Shown piece after piece: positions 62,520 to 64,000 of a DNA stretch of 64,000 nt. The translations under genes and the position numbers were made by a program. The notes under the pieces are model-generated. The model ran no database searches, was not told the origin of the DNA, and saw only the letters and a program-made list of their open reading frames with translations. This DNA is from Vitis vinifera (lineage: Eukaryota > Streptophyta > Magnoliopsida > Vitales > Vitaceae). The stretch lies in contig NC_081818.1 in the NCBI RefSeq assembly GCF_030704535.1, forward strand, positions 1,315,001-1,379,000, written 5' to 3'. The stretch's first letter is position 1. Every line of letters starts with the position of its first letter.

Positions 62520-64000
62520 AGTGAACTAGCATGCTACGGATACACTGTAAAGGGTTTATAAACGGAAGAATAAAGGGTTGAAGGAGGGTTTTAGAATAGA
62601 TGCGGGTCGGGTTTAATAGTCCGGGTTATGGGGTATCCGGATCCACATTGTCAACATGCCATCCCATTTTGTATATCTAACCTGTCACTTTTTTTAACCA
62701 TAAAAAATATTCGTTTTGGACAAAAATATCCTAACCTTTTCCTTACAAAAATCACATTTTCTTTTAAAATATATATGTAAATAATTAATATATTGAGGGC
62801 AATTATGTCAAAATTATTACCAATGAGAAGTTTTAAAAATTAAATCATAAAATGAAAAGATGAAAAAATAAATAAATAAAGGCTTATGTAGACTTAACTA
62901 ACACAATAAATTGATTTATGAGTTAAGTTGAATAAGAGTTTCGTGCATAAAAAAAATATAAAATATAAAATATAAAAATAAATTATCCAAAATAAGTAAA
63001 AATGTAATATTGAAATATAAAAATTTGTGGTAACTAATATAAACATATACGTACATTAAAATGCGTATAATTGAAAATATAAAAATAAATAAATAAATAA
63101 AATTATCTAAAAACGGGGAAGAAAAATTATCTGTTATTGAAAAATTCAATATTGGTAACTAAAAATTAAAAAATTAAAAAAAAATAAAACCAACAACATT
63201 TCTTGTTCATGTCACCAGAATTTAAAAACATTACTTTGAAAAATAATTTTATACTCAATATATTCCCCTTATTTTTAAAAAACAAATAAATAATGTATTA
63301 TCTCCGTTTTAAAAAATAAATAAATAGATAATACTTTTTTTCTTATTGCTGAAAATATTTCATCTTTAGTAAGATTTTGGACGTGTTGCTTATATATTTA
63401 CTTGTCCAATGGGTCATGATTATCGGCCCTTACTTAAAAATTGTGTTGGGTCGGGTTAACCCATGCAAACCAAATAGGTGACCCAACATGGCCCACAACC
63501 TCGCGGGCCAATTGTGCCCTGCCATGCCATACCATACCAACTGTACTAATTGTGTCATGCCGACAAGCTGTGCTAGTGGCCCATGGCCCACTTATTTTGT
63601 TAAAATTTTTAATTTAATTTTTAAGTCATTGTCTCTTAATTTTTTTTATTATTAAATGAAATTTCTTTTTGTTACTTTAAACATCTCTAATAATTATACT
63701 TTTTATTTTTTACATTAATATTTATCAAATTTTTAATTGTAAAATTTTTATAAATGTTAATTTTTTGTTTTTAAAAAAGGTATAAAAAATCATATTTGAA
63801 TTTGGTTTTTAATAATAATAATAATAATAAATTTAAAATAATGGAATATAAAAGGAAATGAAATATAAAAAATAATTATTTTATTCAATATTTCAACAAA
63901 TTACATGAAAAGAATAGAGAGAGAAAAAAAAAGTGAGAATTACATTTGACATGTAATAAAAAAGGAAAAAAGAAGAAAGAAAAAGTGATATTTGATAAGA
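62520..64000. other. Upstream region of mtSSB and AT-rich intergenic DNA
   Basis: Immediately upstream of the mtSSB ATG is a short GC-richer stretch (62590-62650). Then AT-rich sequence with A/T runs follows. A block at 63460-63600 has repeated GGCCCA/TGGCCC and CCATGCCAT words, possibly a decayed element. An (AAT)n run lies at about 63810-63829. No gene is seen. Confidence 0.5.

Overview
The window reads as nuclear DNA of a dicot plant: AT-rich intergenic sequence, genes split by many short GT-AG introns, and dense class I and class II transposons. The transposon styles and gene set resemble grapevine (Vitis), but that is inference; no species marker was found. Five host protein genes were reconstructed by joining exons by eye. 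For the three complete multi-exon genes the exon lengths sum to whole codons, which supports the models.

Layout. 1-4640 (minus): a RING+PHD finger nuclear protein gene running off the left edge. 4700-18900: about 14 kb of intergenic sequence with tandem duplications, a fold-back MITE, a G-rich block and microsatellites, and no gene I can support. 19273-25757 (plus): a 19-exon kinesin-14 gene with an N-terminal calponin-homology domain (1065 aa), one of whose introns is a U12-type AT-AC intron. 29919-37263 (plus): a PP2C-type phosphatase with a C-terminal zinc ribbon (430 aa), a GC-AG intron, an upstream ORF whose stop overlaps the main start, and a 4.7 kb last intron holding three LINE pieces. 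39528-40157 (minus): a small secreted protein with a wall-associated-kinase-type (galacturonan-binding) ectodomain and no kinase. 57618-62519 (minus): the mitochondrial single-stranded DNA-binding protein gene (203 aa, 5 exons).

Between the last two genes lies a transposon cluster (43701 to about 56770): a 5'-truncated LINE (minus), a Ty1-copia element lacking gag (minus, with LTRs, PBS and PPT), and two hAT elements of about 3.8 kb, one inserted into the other in opposite orientation. The inner hAT is flanked by a recognisable 8-bp target-site duplication whose two copies have each decayed at the same CpG. The two hATs now form a 2.7 kb inverted repeat.

The host genes are unrelated housekeeping or regulatory loci (chromatin or ubiquitin, cytoskeleton, signalling, cell wall, mitochondrial DNA maintenance), and I see no operon-like or cluster-type cooperation. 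The most notable biology is in RNA processing (U12 AT-AC intron, GC-AG intron, frame-preserving short intron, overlapping uORF) and in transposon nesting. I found nothing that I would call a new system.
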